Positions 34,301 through 43,620 of a DNA stretch of 64,000 nucleotides are shown piece after piece. This DNA is from Drosophila persimilis (lineage: Eukaryota > Arthropoda > Insecta > Diptera > Drosophilidae). Position 1 is the first letter of the stretch. Every line of letters begins with the position of its first letter. A program made the translations under genes and the position numbers. The notes under the pieces were generated by a model, which made no database searches, had not been told where the DNA came from, and saw only the letters and a program-made list of their open reading frames with translations. The DNA lies in the NCBI RefSeq assembly GCF_003286085.1, contig NW_020825369.1, forward strand, positions 372,001 to 436,000, written 5' to 3'.

Positions 34301-34871
34301 AGACTATTTAAAAAATATATTTAAATAAAGTAATACAATTTGTACTTCCATAGTTCATCCTACAATATAACAAAAAATCAACTGTAAAAACGGGCAACAA
34401 ATGTTGATGATATCGCATATTAAAATAATTTCCCACTTATATTTGCATAATTTACTAGATTTTAGAGACTACTTGAACATGTGTCTGCCATTGTTTACTT
34501 TTTAGTTAATCATTCCACAAGAAACAACAATCAGTTACATTCAAATGCTCGGGCAGCTGCGATTAATCGATGGCGGCCGCAGATGTTTACCATCGCCAAC
34601 AATTCAAACAAAAAACGAGCAAGCGGCCAATTACTTGCCGGTCGCCTCTTCGCAGCACTGTCGCTCGATAGGCGATTAACGATAGGCATGCGCATGCGAG
34701 TGCTATGCAACACTCACCCGACTCTCCTGTCTCCGAAGCCACCATGTCCCAACAATTCTCGCTGGCAAGCCTTTTCCTATAACTTCCATGATTCCGATCA
34801 TAAAGAGCCGACTGCTTCTCCACCGCCCGCAACAGCTTCACATTCGATTCGACACTAGACATCGCACTCAT
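25364..34871 (-). CDS. stwl: Stonewall-like MADF-BESS chromatin protein
   Basis: Two coding exons: 34871-34718 (51 codons plus 1 nt, donor G|GTGAGT) and 28218-25364 (acceptor tgctgcag), separated by a 6.5-kb intron. The phase joins GES to VEKCRRRWRVLRNEYARW, rebuilding a full MADF (Myb/SANT-like DNA-binding) domain at about residues 8-105. A BESS motif (LEMVRPQMAEMNPRQKLLF) sits at about 536-572. The rest is low-complexity, with an acidic stretch at about 105-200 and basic, Ser/Pro/Ala-rich parts. Total about 1,002 residues. Most Drosophila MADF-BESS proteins are 250-400 residues; Stonewall, a nuclear chromatin factor needed for female germline stem-cell maintenance and oocyte fate, is the one of this size that I know. 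A second ATG at 34862 could also serve. The identity rests on size and domain order, not on alignment. Confidence 0.8.
29040..29166. mobile_element. DINE-1 3' fragment
   Basis: Matches the 3' third of the DINE-1 copies here (caccaaatttgattcctcta, then cgactcagctatttatgctg), truncated at atacatac where Tc1-like end sequence begins. Confidence 0.55.
29170..29300. mobile_element. Tc1-like element end fragment
   Basis: ctgtccaaaaaaaataagtacatcggtgt resembles ctgaccaaaataataagtacactggtgt at 30422 in the same orientation, so two copies of a Tc1-type terminus are present. Interrupted by DINE-1 at about 29305. Confidence 0.4.
29305..30356. mobile_element. DINE-1/mini-me Helitron remnant in stwl intron
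   Basis: Full-length relative of the element at 15338-16302, about 1,050 bp. It has the same left hairpin, inner cccgatact/agtatcggg pair and GTCY microsatellite (30173-30214). It carries one extra internal block (about 29730-29830) repeating the wtgtggatgycmcagatttt module. Confidence 0.75.
30420..30960 (+). pseudogene. Tc1/mariner-type transposase remnant
   Basis: Decayed DD34E-type transposase. Readable blocks in shifting frames are AWSGSDE.. and KINLF near 30600-30680, then GVEPVHRITDLVTQFGYKNI, PYAEENMPLRWVFLQ and NDPKHTSKLVKAWF (30750-30930), the usual Tc1 order. The Asp of NDPKHTS, normally the second catalytic residue, is present. The region of the first catalytic Asp reads REETKINLF instead of the usual DE(S/T)K, and the third residue lies beyond the break. 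Frameshifts and the truncation at about 30960 by a DINE-1 fragment make it non-functional. Confidence 0.65.
30961..31065. mobile_element. Short DINE-1 3' end fragment
   Basis: gtatactttatggggtcgga at about 30970 and the following aatatatcc-type end match the 3' end of the DINE-1 copies (compare 30250-30330). Confidence 0.5.
31743..31956 (+). repeat. Dispersed duplication B, copy 1
   Basis: About 210 bp (starting acccgtgcagaatgaacaac, ending ggggcaggatcccttccaat) that recurs at about 33582-33790 with a few differences, on the other side of the 456-bp tandem repeats. Confidence 0.8.
32140..33530 (-). repeat. Three tandem repeats (454-458 bp) derived from stwl exon 1 region
   Basis: Units start at the gttagacactactttgaaag landmark at 32154, 32608 and 33066. 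Each unit contains, on the minus strand, a degraded end of the MADF first exon with its donor (GGTGAGCCGG|GTGAGTGTTG; 32303, 32757 and 33215 regions), followed by flanking intron sequence that matches 34540-34715. The coding part is reduced to about eight codons. This is local amplification of a piece of the same gene. Confidence 0.75.
33582..33790 (+). repeat. Dispersed duplication B, copy 2
   Basis: Second copy of 31743-31956, with a 4-bp deletion at gccgcagagaggaacag and other small changes. Confidence 0.8.
33884..34028 (-). CDS. Second, diverged MADF first exon (possible alternative first exon of stwl)
   Basis: ATG at 34028, 48 codons plus 1 nt, ending at CCAG|GTGAGT (33884). It encodes the N-terminal half of a MADF domain (LKLLQAVKKQTTLYDRGNLN, Y, W, IVATEIGE). 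It shares about 25 of 47 residues with the distal first exon (34871-34718) and has the same exit phase, so it could splice to 28218 and give a complete protein with a different MADF half. No stop or frameshift despite strong divergence. A DRE-type TATCGATA lies upstream at about 34173-34180. It may be a working alternative exon or a decaying duplicate. Confidence 0.5.
34171..34182. promoter_or_regulatory. DRE motif upstream of the proximal MADF exon
   Basis: TATCGATA in the context agatatcgatacta is the palindromic DNA-replication-related element, common in Drosophila housekeeping and germline promoters. It lies about 145 bp upstream of the ATG at 34028. A degraded counterpart (taccgatactacc) lies at about 32058. 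Confidence 0.4.
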
Positions 34872-35824
34872 AGGCAAACACGAAACTTTTCTAGCCTTAT
34901 TTAATGCGGAAAACGAACGAGAAATACTGGGCCAAACACAACAACACGCGCAGCAGCTATTTGTAAAACGGACTGAAAACAAGAATGCACTCACACATAC
35001 ACAACTATTGGCTTCGTTGTGAGAGAGAGAGCAGAGAATGGCCACGAGGGCTGAACACTCGCCCTACCAGGGTTACAGAAGAATGTGAGCACATATTAAT
35101 TAATATGACGCACAGGCTGCGTTGACGGCTATTTAAATCGAATGGCTGAAACTAATAAATTTTATTTATGTGCAACATAATTGTCTGTTTATTTTCATTG
35201 CTAACAATTCATCAATTTGTCTGAATGAAAAGTGATCAAACTGCATATCGCAGCCCAAAAATATTCACATTCGTTTTGTGCCTGGCAGTGCTGTGTGTGG
35301 CTTGGCTCTCTTTCGGCGCAGCTGTTCTCGCCGTGTCACTGTGTGTGTGTGTTTCATAGGTATCGTCGTGCCAGACGCACTCCGAGAGGGTTGAATCGCT
35401 TGGAATATTCTGTGCCCCTTTGGCATTTCCTGAGAGCGGACACCGTCCATGTTTTCGTTTCGGTTTGTTGTGGCATTTCTGTGTGTTTTTGTTGCCGGCT
35501 CGTTCACGTTTTGCGCTTCCGAGCATTTTCAAGTGGAAATCTAGTGGGGCTGGAACTGTAATGTAAGTTTTGTCTTGTAAGTCAAAAATTTGCTCGTTCG
35601 GCTACACTAAAGCAACAGCAAACGAGAAAGCAAGTTGGCGTCAAGCGACAGCAGTTAAAACCACCAATTACATTAGCTGCGGCCTCCCGCAGAGCCAGCG
35701 CGCCAAACAGCTGGTGTGCGCAGGCGACAAGAGTGTCGAAAACGACTTCGTCGTTCATTTCTCTTATTATTTTGGATTTTCAATGCACAGTCTGCACATT
35801 CCGCACAGAAAACAACGCCACACA
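34872..35824. promoter_or_regulatory. Divergent intergenic region between the two MADF-BESS genes
   Basis: The two MADF-BESS genes are transcribed away from each other across about 950 bp. The region presumably holds both promoters and 5' leaders. An ORF-compatible leader continues upstream of 35825 in frame, but no TATA box is evident. The inverted atattaattaatat at about 35092-35104 and the AT-rich 35140-35220 are the only notable features. Confidence 0.45.
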
Positions 35825-36809
35825 ATGAACACTCGGGCCAGTTTTCGGTTCCCGACGCCAAATGGTACGTGAGATGACCAATGTCACCAATACGATATAT
35901 CGTATTTAATTATTAATATTTAAACTGTTGCAGATGGAATCGATATCCTAAAGGCCATCCAAAGCAAAACTCCAACTCCGGAGGTAAAGGAGAAGAATGT
36001 GAAAATATGCCGTTTGGTCTGCCAACATCCATGCCTCTTTGATCGTTCTAATGCGGCGTACAGCAAGAAGTCGCACATAAATGCAGCCTGGAGGGATATA
36101 TCGAATAGAATGAACGATTCGAGTAAGTTTTCATCAACCAGATTTGTTTGATTTATATCAATTTTCTGTCTGAAAAGTCAATAGCTGCAAGGAGCGTTGG
36201 CGTAATATTCGTACCAGCTACGCCCGATCCATAAAAGATGGATTTAATCAAACCAGAAAATATTACTTGGACGAGGAGGTCTCCTTTCTAAAGTCGCACA
36301 TCACACCGGGAGTTCCCAGACTTCCGCAGGGCCGACGCTCACGCGTCAATAATAAGGTGCACGGCCGTAGCGACAGCAACGAGTTCATTTTCGACACAGA
36401 GCATGCGCAAACGAAGTTGGAGCCCGACGACGAGGACACCGGAGATGACGCGAGCACTGGCAACGACTGCAAGTACGAGAACGGGGTGGTGCCCGTGCCT
36501 TGGGCCTCCATCAATCCCGACGATGCCTTCCTACAGGGTCTGCGGCCCGAAATGGAACAGATGAACTTCCGTAAAAAGCTCTACTTCAAGAGTCGTGTTT
36601 ACGCCCTACTCGGCGAGATATTTGATACTCCAGAGGACGCCTCATTCTCCAACCACCAGTTGTCTGGCCGTTCCGATGCCAACGCCAACGGAGCCATGTC
36701 GACTTCCTCAACCACATCCGTGCAGCCTTCTCTTTCGACCAAGAAAGTCAAGCCAAAGAAGCGAAAATCCTCAAAAGCTATATCTTATTTAAGAACAACA
36801 CTGAAATAG
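35825..36809 (+). CDS. Small MADF-BESS protein
   Basis: Three exons: 35825-35864, 35934-36122 and 36178-36809 (stop TAG). Phases join cleanly (AAT G|AT, TCG A|TC AAT). The product has 286 residues. The MADF domain covers about residues 30-105 (VKICRLVCQHPCLFDRSN, then AAWRDIS, then CKERWRNIRTSYARS). The BESS motif is near residues 195-230 (FLQGLRPEMEQMNFRKKLYF). The C-terminus is basic and Lys-rich (KKVKPKKRKSSK), a likely nuclear signal. Such proteins bind DNA through MADF and partners through BESS. The ATG at 35825 is preferred for its cacaATG context and its position just upstream of the MADF; an in-frame ATG at 35570 would add 85 low-quality residues. AATAAA follows at about 36815. I cannot name the orthologue. 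Confidence 0.85.
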
Positions 36810-37569
36810 TTCAAATAAATACGATTACAATATGTATTTGGAGTGGGTTGTTGCATGGGGTGGAGTGGTAGGTAGTAGGGTTATCCGAATCGGATCCGAA
36901 TCGAAGAAGTTCAATTATGATTTCAGTATATATCGTATGTTTATTTTTAGCAAATACTTTTGTATACGTAAACATGGGTTTTGTGTTTTTTGTTTCTCTT
37001 TAAATAATATAATAATTATTAAAAAATAGTATACATTTATAACGTTCCCGTATAATTTATGGCATAAAATATAATTGTTTTTTTTTCGGTTTTGTTTTTT
37101 TGCGTTGCTTGTGGATTGGATTAATGTAATATTGTATATAAGGAAAGAGCGCTGCTACGAAGTTTGCTTCTTAGTCCCCTCGTGTCTCGATTTTATTGTT
37201 AAAAAAAAAAACGTAAATTAGTTTCGATTAGTTATATATATGTACAATCATATCATTGATATTTTATCAGCGTATATTGGGCGGTGGTTGATGCAGCCGC
37301 ATTGAAATTGAAGGATCTCAAAAAAATTGCACTTTAAATTAATAATGTATGTATGTATGTATATGTATATAGAAGTACGCATACAGTTAAAAGTTCGGTT
37401 AAATGCAAAAAAAAAAAAAAAAAGGTCGATTGGCAAGACCCTAATGGTTAGACCATCCATCAGGATTAGGGTATCGTATCGTATCCAACTACTATCAACT
37501 TAGAACTAACAAAAATTGTGGCGCATTCTTCCCCTTCTCCCTCGCCCGCACTCGTCTAGCATCTACGTC
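36810..37569. other. Convergent 3' regions
   Basis: 3' UTR of the small MADF-BESS gene (poly(A) signal about 36815) faces the 3' UTR of the PDZ gene. On the minus strand an AATAAA (plus TTTATT at 37192-37197) lies about 375 nt past the PDZ gene stop. It contains a poly(T)/poly(A) run and tatgta repeats; no other gene is seen. Confidence 0.5.
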
Positions 37570-40500
37570 TCAGGCGAAGCTGATCTTGACCGGCCCCAGC
37601 GGCAGTTGCTTCATGTAGTTCCAGGCATCGACGCGCGTCATGCGCGCCGTTGAGGCACCATTGATGCTCAGGATCTCGTCTCCGTTGCGCACCTGGTTGG
37701 TCTTCTGGGCAGCACCACCTAGACATGATAGAAGGGGGAGAGAGAGAGTGGAATGTGTTAATGGTATTGCTCCAGATGATATAACAGATGATAACGATGG
37801 ATGACGCACCCATGAAGACCTTCTTGACAATGAGCGGTCGATTTCCTAGCGGCGAGTCGAAGCCTCCTTCGATGGAAAAGCCCAGACCGCAGCTATCCTT
37901 GACAATCTCCACGCACCGAGCTCCAGCTCCAGCTCCACTGGCCGCCACATCCTCTGCTAAAGTAAGAAGGAACCTTCGATTAGAATCCACCTCTACGAGT
38001 ATGTCGACTAGTATCTAGGAGTTTCTCCTCACCCTGTGCTCGAATCTCTGCTGCAATGGCATTCCGTGCCTCGGCTGCCCGCTCCAGCAGCTCGCTGGTG
38101 CTCAGCTTGGCGGCATCTCCGCGAGAGAGCTGACGTCGTGCACGAATGCCAGCGATGGTAGCCTCCGCATCATCGTCATGCAGACTGGCCGGCTGCTGTG
38201 GACTGCTGGACCCGGTGCTGGGGCTGGGCGTGGTGGTCACTGGCGAGTCGCCGCCTCCCGATTCCGCCTCATTGGACACGATGTCCAGGTCCAAGTCCAG
38301 AGATCGGGAGGCCTTGTGGTAGTTGCGCTTTCGCTCGTACTCCAGATCCGTCGGCTTCTCGTTGAGGGAGCTGAGCGAGCCCAGCGAAGAGCGTTTCTTG
38401 TTCAGAGCCTTCACAATCAGCGACTCGGAGCGGGTGACGACCAGCACCACCTCCGGACGGGGTGTCTAGGGGGAAATTTCTTGGTAAGCATCTGAATTGT
38501 AGGAGCTCCGTAGAATGTACTCACCTTGAGCACGCTGATCGACTCCCGATGCGTCAGGCCGCGCATGCTCATCCCATTTACGGCCAGGATGCGGTCTCCC
38601 TTCTTCAGGCGTCCATCCTTGGCCGCTGGCGTGTTGCTCAAGATCTTGTGTATCTGTAAATAATTAGAAAGACAGAAAGCCCATTAATTGCTGATCCTGA
38701 TCCTTGGCCAAGGACGCCACCACTCACCGTTATCTCCTTAGCCTCGTAGTCAGAGCCTCCGGCCAGGGTGATGCCAATGCTGCTCTCCGGATTATCCCTT
38801 TGCAGGACAATGATGAAGGCCTCGGGGCTCTTAAGCGGCGGATCGGCCTCCTCCACAATCTGCTGCACGTCCTGGGCCGTGATCAGGCTCTGGTTGCTGC
38901 CCAGCGAGGAGAAGCTGCCGAACTCCGTCGCCGTCTCCTGGGTGGTGCTGACGTTCTGGGTGGTGGAGCTCACGCCGGAGGAGCTCGAGGCCAGCGAGTC
39001 GAGCGAGGAGAAGCGCTCGTGGTGCGGCTTCGCTGCGGCCACTGCTGGGTGCAGTGGCGTGTGCATCTTATGGTGCGCCGGGGCCTGGACCGCAGCTGCC
39101 GCTGCACTCCTCTCGAACTTCTCGCGCAGTTCGGCTGTGGTCTGGGACTTGGACGCCTCCCGCTTCGGCTCATAGGCTCGCTGCAAGGACACGGGCGCGG
39201 ACACGGGCTTGGCCTGGGCCTGCATCTGCATCTGGAGTGGTTTCGGCTTGGCCTGCTGGCTGGGATCGGCCTTGAAACTGGCCTTGCGCTCTTCGTCGAT
39301 GAACATGGCACTGATCTTCGCCGGGGTGTCCGAGCGCCGGCTGCTGTCGTCCGTGTCCGAGGTCTGCTCCACGTAGGCGGCCACATTGATCAGCTTGTCC
39401 ACCACCAGCTGCTTGCCCAGCTGCTGCTGGAGTTGCTGCTGCAACTGGTGTTGGTGCATCTGCTGCTTGTAGCTGGAGACGGGCTTCATGCGACGCCCGG
39501 CCAGGGTGCAGACCTCGCCATCGGTGCTGTCGTTGTCCTCCTCCTGGCCGCGGTTCTTCGCGTTCCGGCACTTGGCCGAGGCCAGGATGCTCTTCCTGTT
39601 GGAGAGGGCCGCTGGGTCGCCGCTGCCGCTGCCGCTCACCTGGCTCTTGAGCACCCGCCGTGTTAGATCCAGAGCTGGCGTGCTGCCCAGGGAGCTGCAG
39701 CTGGCCTGGGAGCCCGCCGAGGAGCCCGAGGTCAGGGTGGAGGTGTTGGAGCTGGCTATCGAGGTGTTCGTCTCCGAGCTGAGGGTTCGGGTGAGGGCAA
39801 ACTTCTCGGGGGGCGTCGCCACACGCGCTGTGCTGGAGAACACCGAGTCCGTGTCGCTCTCCTGGTCGGGCGGGGGCAGTGCCGGCGGCGGTGCCATCAG
39901 CCTGCAGATGCGATGGACAGTGGCAGGGATGCCGGTGGTAAGGGGTGTCAGAGGCGCACACAGGGAAGTGCGCGGCGGCTTGGCCGGCGGCTGGGACAGC
40001 TGCTGCTCCAACGGACGCCGCTGGCCGCCCGGGGAGAAGATGCTGCGGTAGGTGCTGTTGCTGCTGCCGCTGCTTATGCTATTTATGGCGAGTCCTCCTC
40101 CGTTGGTGCGGGAGCGGGTCTCGCCGAGGCCGCTGTCGGTGCTGTCCTCCCCGCTGGCCGCCTTCACCTGGCTCTTGATCTCCGGGAGGTCGAGGATGGG
40201 CTCCAGCAGCTGCGGCCTCTCCGGGATGACTAGGCCCCTCAGCTTGGACAAGCTGCGACGGCGCTGCTCCAGGATGTTGGTGATGGCCGCCTTCCGGTTG
40301 GCCGCCTCGCCCTCGCCCGAGAAGCTGATCCTGCGCTCCACAGCCGAGGCGGAGGCCGAGTAGGAGCCGCCGTGCGCCCTGCGCGGCAGCGAGGCGTAGT
40401 TGGAGGCGTAACTGTAGCTGGGATTGGAACTGAGGCTGGGACTGGGACTGGGCGTGTGCAACGAGTACATGGAGTCGGCCACGTGCAGCTGGGGCAGCTG

Positions 40501-41465
40501 CTTGGCCAGCTGGTACTGGCGCTGCACGTCGTTCAGGTTCTCCACGCTCATGGCACGCGTCTTCAGCGCGGGCGCCGGAGTGGAGGAGCAGGTGTCCAGC
40601 AGGTTCTCGCTGCTCCTGTTCAGCGGCTTCCGCGAGAAGCTGGAGACAGCTGCGGCTGGCATGGTCATGGTCGGGGCTGCTGGCGGAATCGCGTCCAGCT
40701 CGTTGTTGGAGGAGAACATGGCGATCTTGTCGCGCACGGACTTCTCCGACTTCTCGTCCTTGCGCCAGTCGCTGGGCTTCCGCGGGGCGCTCGCGCTCAG
40801 AGAGCGCTGGTAGTCCCGTCCCAGGCCGGGCGGCGTCTTGGTCTCTGTGGTGTCTCTGGAGCGGGCATCCTCCACGTTTATCACCAGATCCTGGCGGTAC
40901 ACCTTCCTGGGCACTGTCGGTGGTGGCCCCGTTTTGGGCAGCGGCGGTGCTCCGGTCTCATCCTCCTCGAGGATGTTGCTGTTGCTGCTGCTGTTGTTGT
41001 TGTTGTTGTTGTTGTTGTTATGCTCGAAGGAGAGCTCTGCCTTGGCCTTGAGCAGCGCCGGGTGTGTGTGTGGGTGTGGGTGCATGTGCGAGGGATGCAT
41101 GATCAGAGGTTCGCTGAAGTTCGGGGGGAACTCATGGCCGTCGGGCGGCAGGCGGGAGTAGGTGGGCGGCGAGGCGTAGCTCAGGTACTCCTGCCCCACC
41201 AGCTGCTTTGTGGTCGCCTGCAGTTGGTGTGTGGCTGTCGTTGTCGTTGTGGTTGTGCTCTGTGCGGCTGTGGCTGTGGCTGTGGCTGAGGCGCTGCTCA
41301 GCAGCTCCATTTTGTTGGCGCCGCCCTTCGTTGTGGTTCCAGTTCCGGTACCGGTGCCCCCTGCGCCTACGCCTGCTCCTGCTCCTGCTTCTGCGGGCGA
41401 CTTTTTCTTCTGATTGATGATCGTTGTCGTTTGGATGCTGTTGTGGCTGTTAAGGGTAGCAAGAT
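37570..41465 (-). CDS. bbg: Big bang-like PDZ protein, five terminal coding exons
   Basis: Exons 41465-38728, 38653-38525, 38465-38033, 37956-37810 and 37718-37570 (stop TGA); all boundaries are GT-AG and phases agree. The first exon starts at acceptor ccctttgcag with 2 nt of a split codon, so coding exons lie further upstream. The visible 1,197 residues are a long disordered Ser/Pro/Gln-rich region with poly-Asn, then PDZ1 at about 880-968 ([18 protein letters not shown]; carboxylate loop SIGI instead of GLGF), a linker, and PDZ2 at about 1113-1197 ([19 protein letters not shown]), ending at the C-terminus. This arrangement is that of IL16/PDZD2. In Drosophila I associate it with big bang, a scaffold with many isoforms, long introns and a role in gut epithelium. 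The PDZ assignment is firm, the name less so. Confidence 0.8.
40978..41025 (-). repeat. Coding trinucleotide run (poly-Asn) in the PDZ gene
   Basis: gttgttgttg... on the plus strand encodes nine Asn followed by Ser/Asn in the disordered region. Likely variable in length between individuals. Confidence 0.8.
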
Positions 41466-41881
41466 CTGCAAAGGGATTGGCAGAGAGCGGGAAAGGTATT
41501 CGGTTAGCAACACAAAAACACACACACAAGGATTCAACAAATGGTGGATGGATGGGCTAGTATCTTGGATTGGAACTAAGGAGTTTATTTGATTAACATA
41601 GATCTAAGGACCAAGGGCTAAGAGGAGAGGGGGGTTACATTCGTTTCTCTTCAGAGATAATATGAGTTGGAGTAGTATGCTGTTGGATAATTGAAAAAGA
41701 AGAAAACCACAAAAGAAACGTGAGTACTACATTCGTACACTATTTATGATCTTTTCCAAAATGCCATTTCCATTGGCGCAAAAACTATCATTTAAATAAT
41801 GCGTCAATTAGTTTTCGGTAGAGAGAAAGAGCGAGAGAGAGAGAGAGAGATCAACTCTCTTACAAAACGTAAATAATTATT

Positions 41882-41916
<35 letters not shown>

Positions 41917-43620
41917 ACTTTCGCCAAACTCCACAAACAAACCTCCCAAATAGTTGTCATTATGCGCTAACACCGGAACAAAAGCGAATCTTGTGGATAC
42001 TCGTCTATTCGTATCTCATCTCTGGGCCACACAGAGCAATTAAAAACCACAGCAGCAGTAACAATAGCAACAATAGCGACGAGCTAAAGGAAAAATCTGT
42101 TACATTTTGTGGTTTGTCACAGAAAAGCTTTTCGTTTCGTTTCGTTTCGTGTCGTTTCGAAAGAGAAGGTCCGCCAGATTCGGCCAAAATACAAAACAAA
42201 TTACATTATTAGCCCAAAACGAAAAAGGTTTCTTTTGCCAAAAAGCGAAAGTAGAGAAAGAACCACCCGGCCAGACGCCCTCAAGCGGAGAGTTGACAAA
42301 AAACCCCTCCGTCCAAGGCATATTTCATTAGCATTAGCATTATTCTTCTCCCTTTCTTCTCCCTTTCTTTGGTTTCTTTTCGGCTTGTTTTTGGGGTCAA
42401 TTCTTTGGGGGAGTTTCGTTTGCCAATTTCTATATAAATTATTTATGATTATAAATTTCGCAAAACGTTTCCAAAACGTGAAATCCATGGGGCTCCATGG
42501 ATCGTTCTCCAATTGAATTCATCCAAAAATTGATTCCCCCTTTTGGGTGGCCCACCCACACGCCCACTTCCAGAAGAGTTCTCCATTGGACATGTAACAA
42601 TTTGCATAATTAATTAAACAAAAGTCCAAAACAAACCAAAAAACAAAACAAGACTAAATTTCATTAAACCGAAAAACCTCTGCGTGGATTTTTTCCCCTC
42701 ACCGCACACACACACACACACAGAAAATGTTAATGAACTTTTGCAAATGTAAACGTCGCAAAAACTGAATGGGATGGTGGGGGGAGAGGAGAAGGGAATA
42801 CCCCCAGCACAAAAGTAAAGAAGAATTGTTTCATGAAAAGAAAGGCTGCAAAAAACCATGTTTGCATGTGCCGAAAGGTAGCAAAAAGCAGAACAAGGCA
42901 AAAAACAAAGAAGTGCGCGTAAGGTAGATGGCAAGACGGCAAGACGGCAAGTGATGCAGAGAGGCAGAAAGCACACCGAAGAAGTGCGTGAAAAATTGCG
43001 AAAAATGTAAAGTCAAGGGCCTAAGAAAAAACTTTGACCTTAGTGAAGAGAGGAAGCGGCAGAGAGGCGGAGAGGTGGAGAGACGGAGAGGCGCAGAGGC
43101 GGAGCGGCAGAAGGTTATAGAATTCGTCATGAAATTTCATGACCAATGACCCTTGAAAAGGTGTGCGTTCAAATGGGTATCCACACTTTCCTCTTATCTC
43201 CACGAAAATAAATATTAAATCATCGAAATATTTGCTCAGTGAGCCACCCATCGATTGCGAGTCAACTATTACTATCCCTTCCTCCGACTGAGTCAGCTTT
43301 CGGACACTAGACTACGTCACCGTCTCCGCCACAGTCACTCGATCGATGACGACACGCCGCTTCCGCGCACACCATTTATGTATATTTACATTTATGTATG
43401 TATGTATTTCTGACAACTTCTGGGATCGCGCTTACCAGAAACCCCATCACAATAATTGTATTTATTTATCGGACAAATCTTTCTGTTGCCCAGAGTTTAA
43501 TTAATCAAATTAGGCAAGAAATTTCAGCCGCTCTCGCGGCACAGTGTTCGGTGTTTGGTGTCTGGCGATCAATCTTCGAGTCGCAAGTGTAACGTGAGGA
43601 GGAGCCGTGGTATTTATGAA
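41466..43620 (-). other. Intron upstream of the PDZ gene's large exon
   Basis: No convincing coding sequence. It contains a GA-rich tract (41826-41850), a 32-nt G run (41884-41915), ttcgtttcg repeats (42128-42160), a CA run (42707-42722) and a stretch of aggcggagag repeats (43050-43110). The GC-richer part 43250-43600 could hold an alternative promoter of the PDZ gene, but no TATA/Inr pair decides the strand. Confidence 0.4.
41884..41915 (+). repeat. 32-nt poly(G) run
   Basis: Uninterrupted G from 41884 to 41915, directly after a GAGA tract. Exceptional length for Drosophila; could form a G-quadruplex or be an assembly artefact. Confidence 0.9.

Noticed and set aside
38704-41417. Long plus-strand open frames opposite the PDZ gene
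   Set aside because: They are shadows of the Ser/Ala/Gln-rich coding exon; no splice or start logic.
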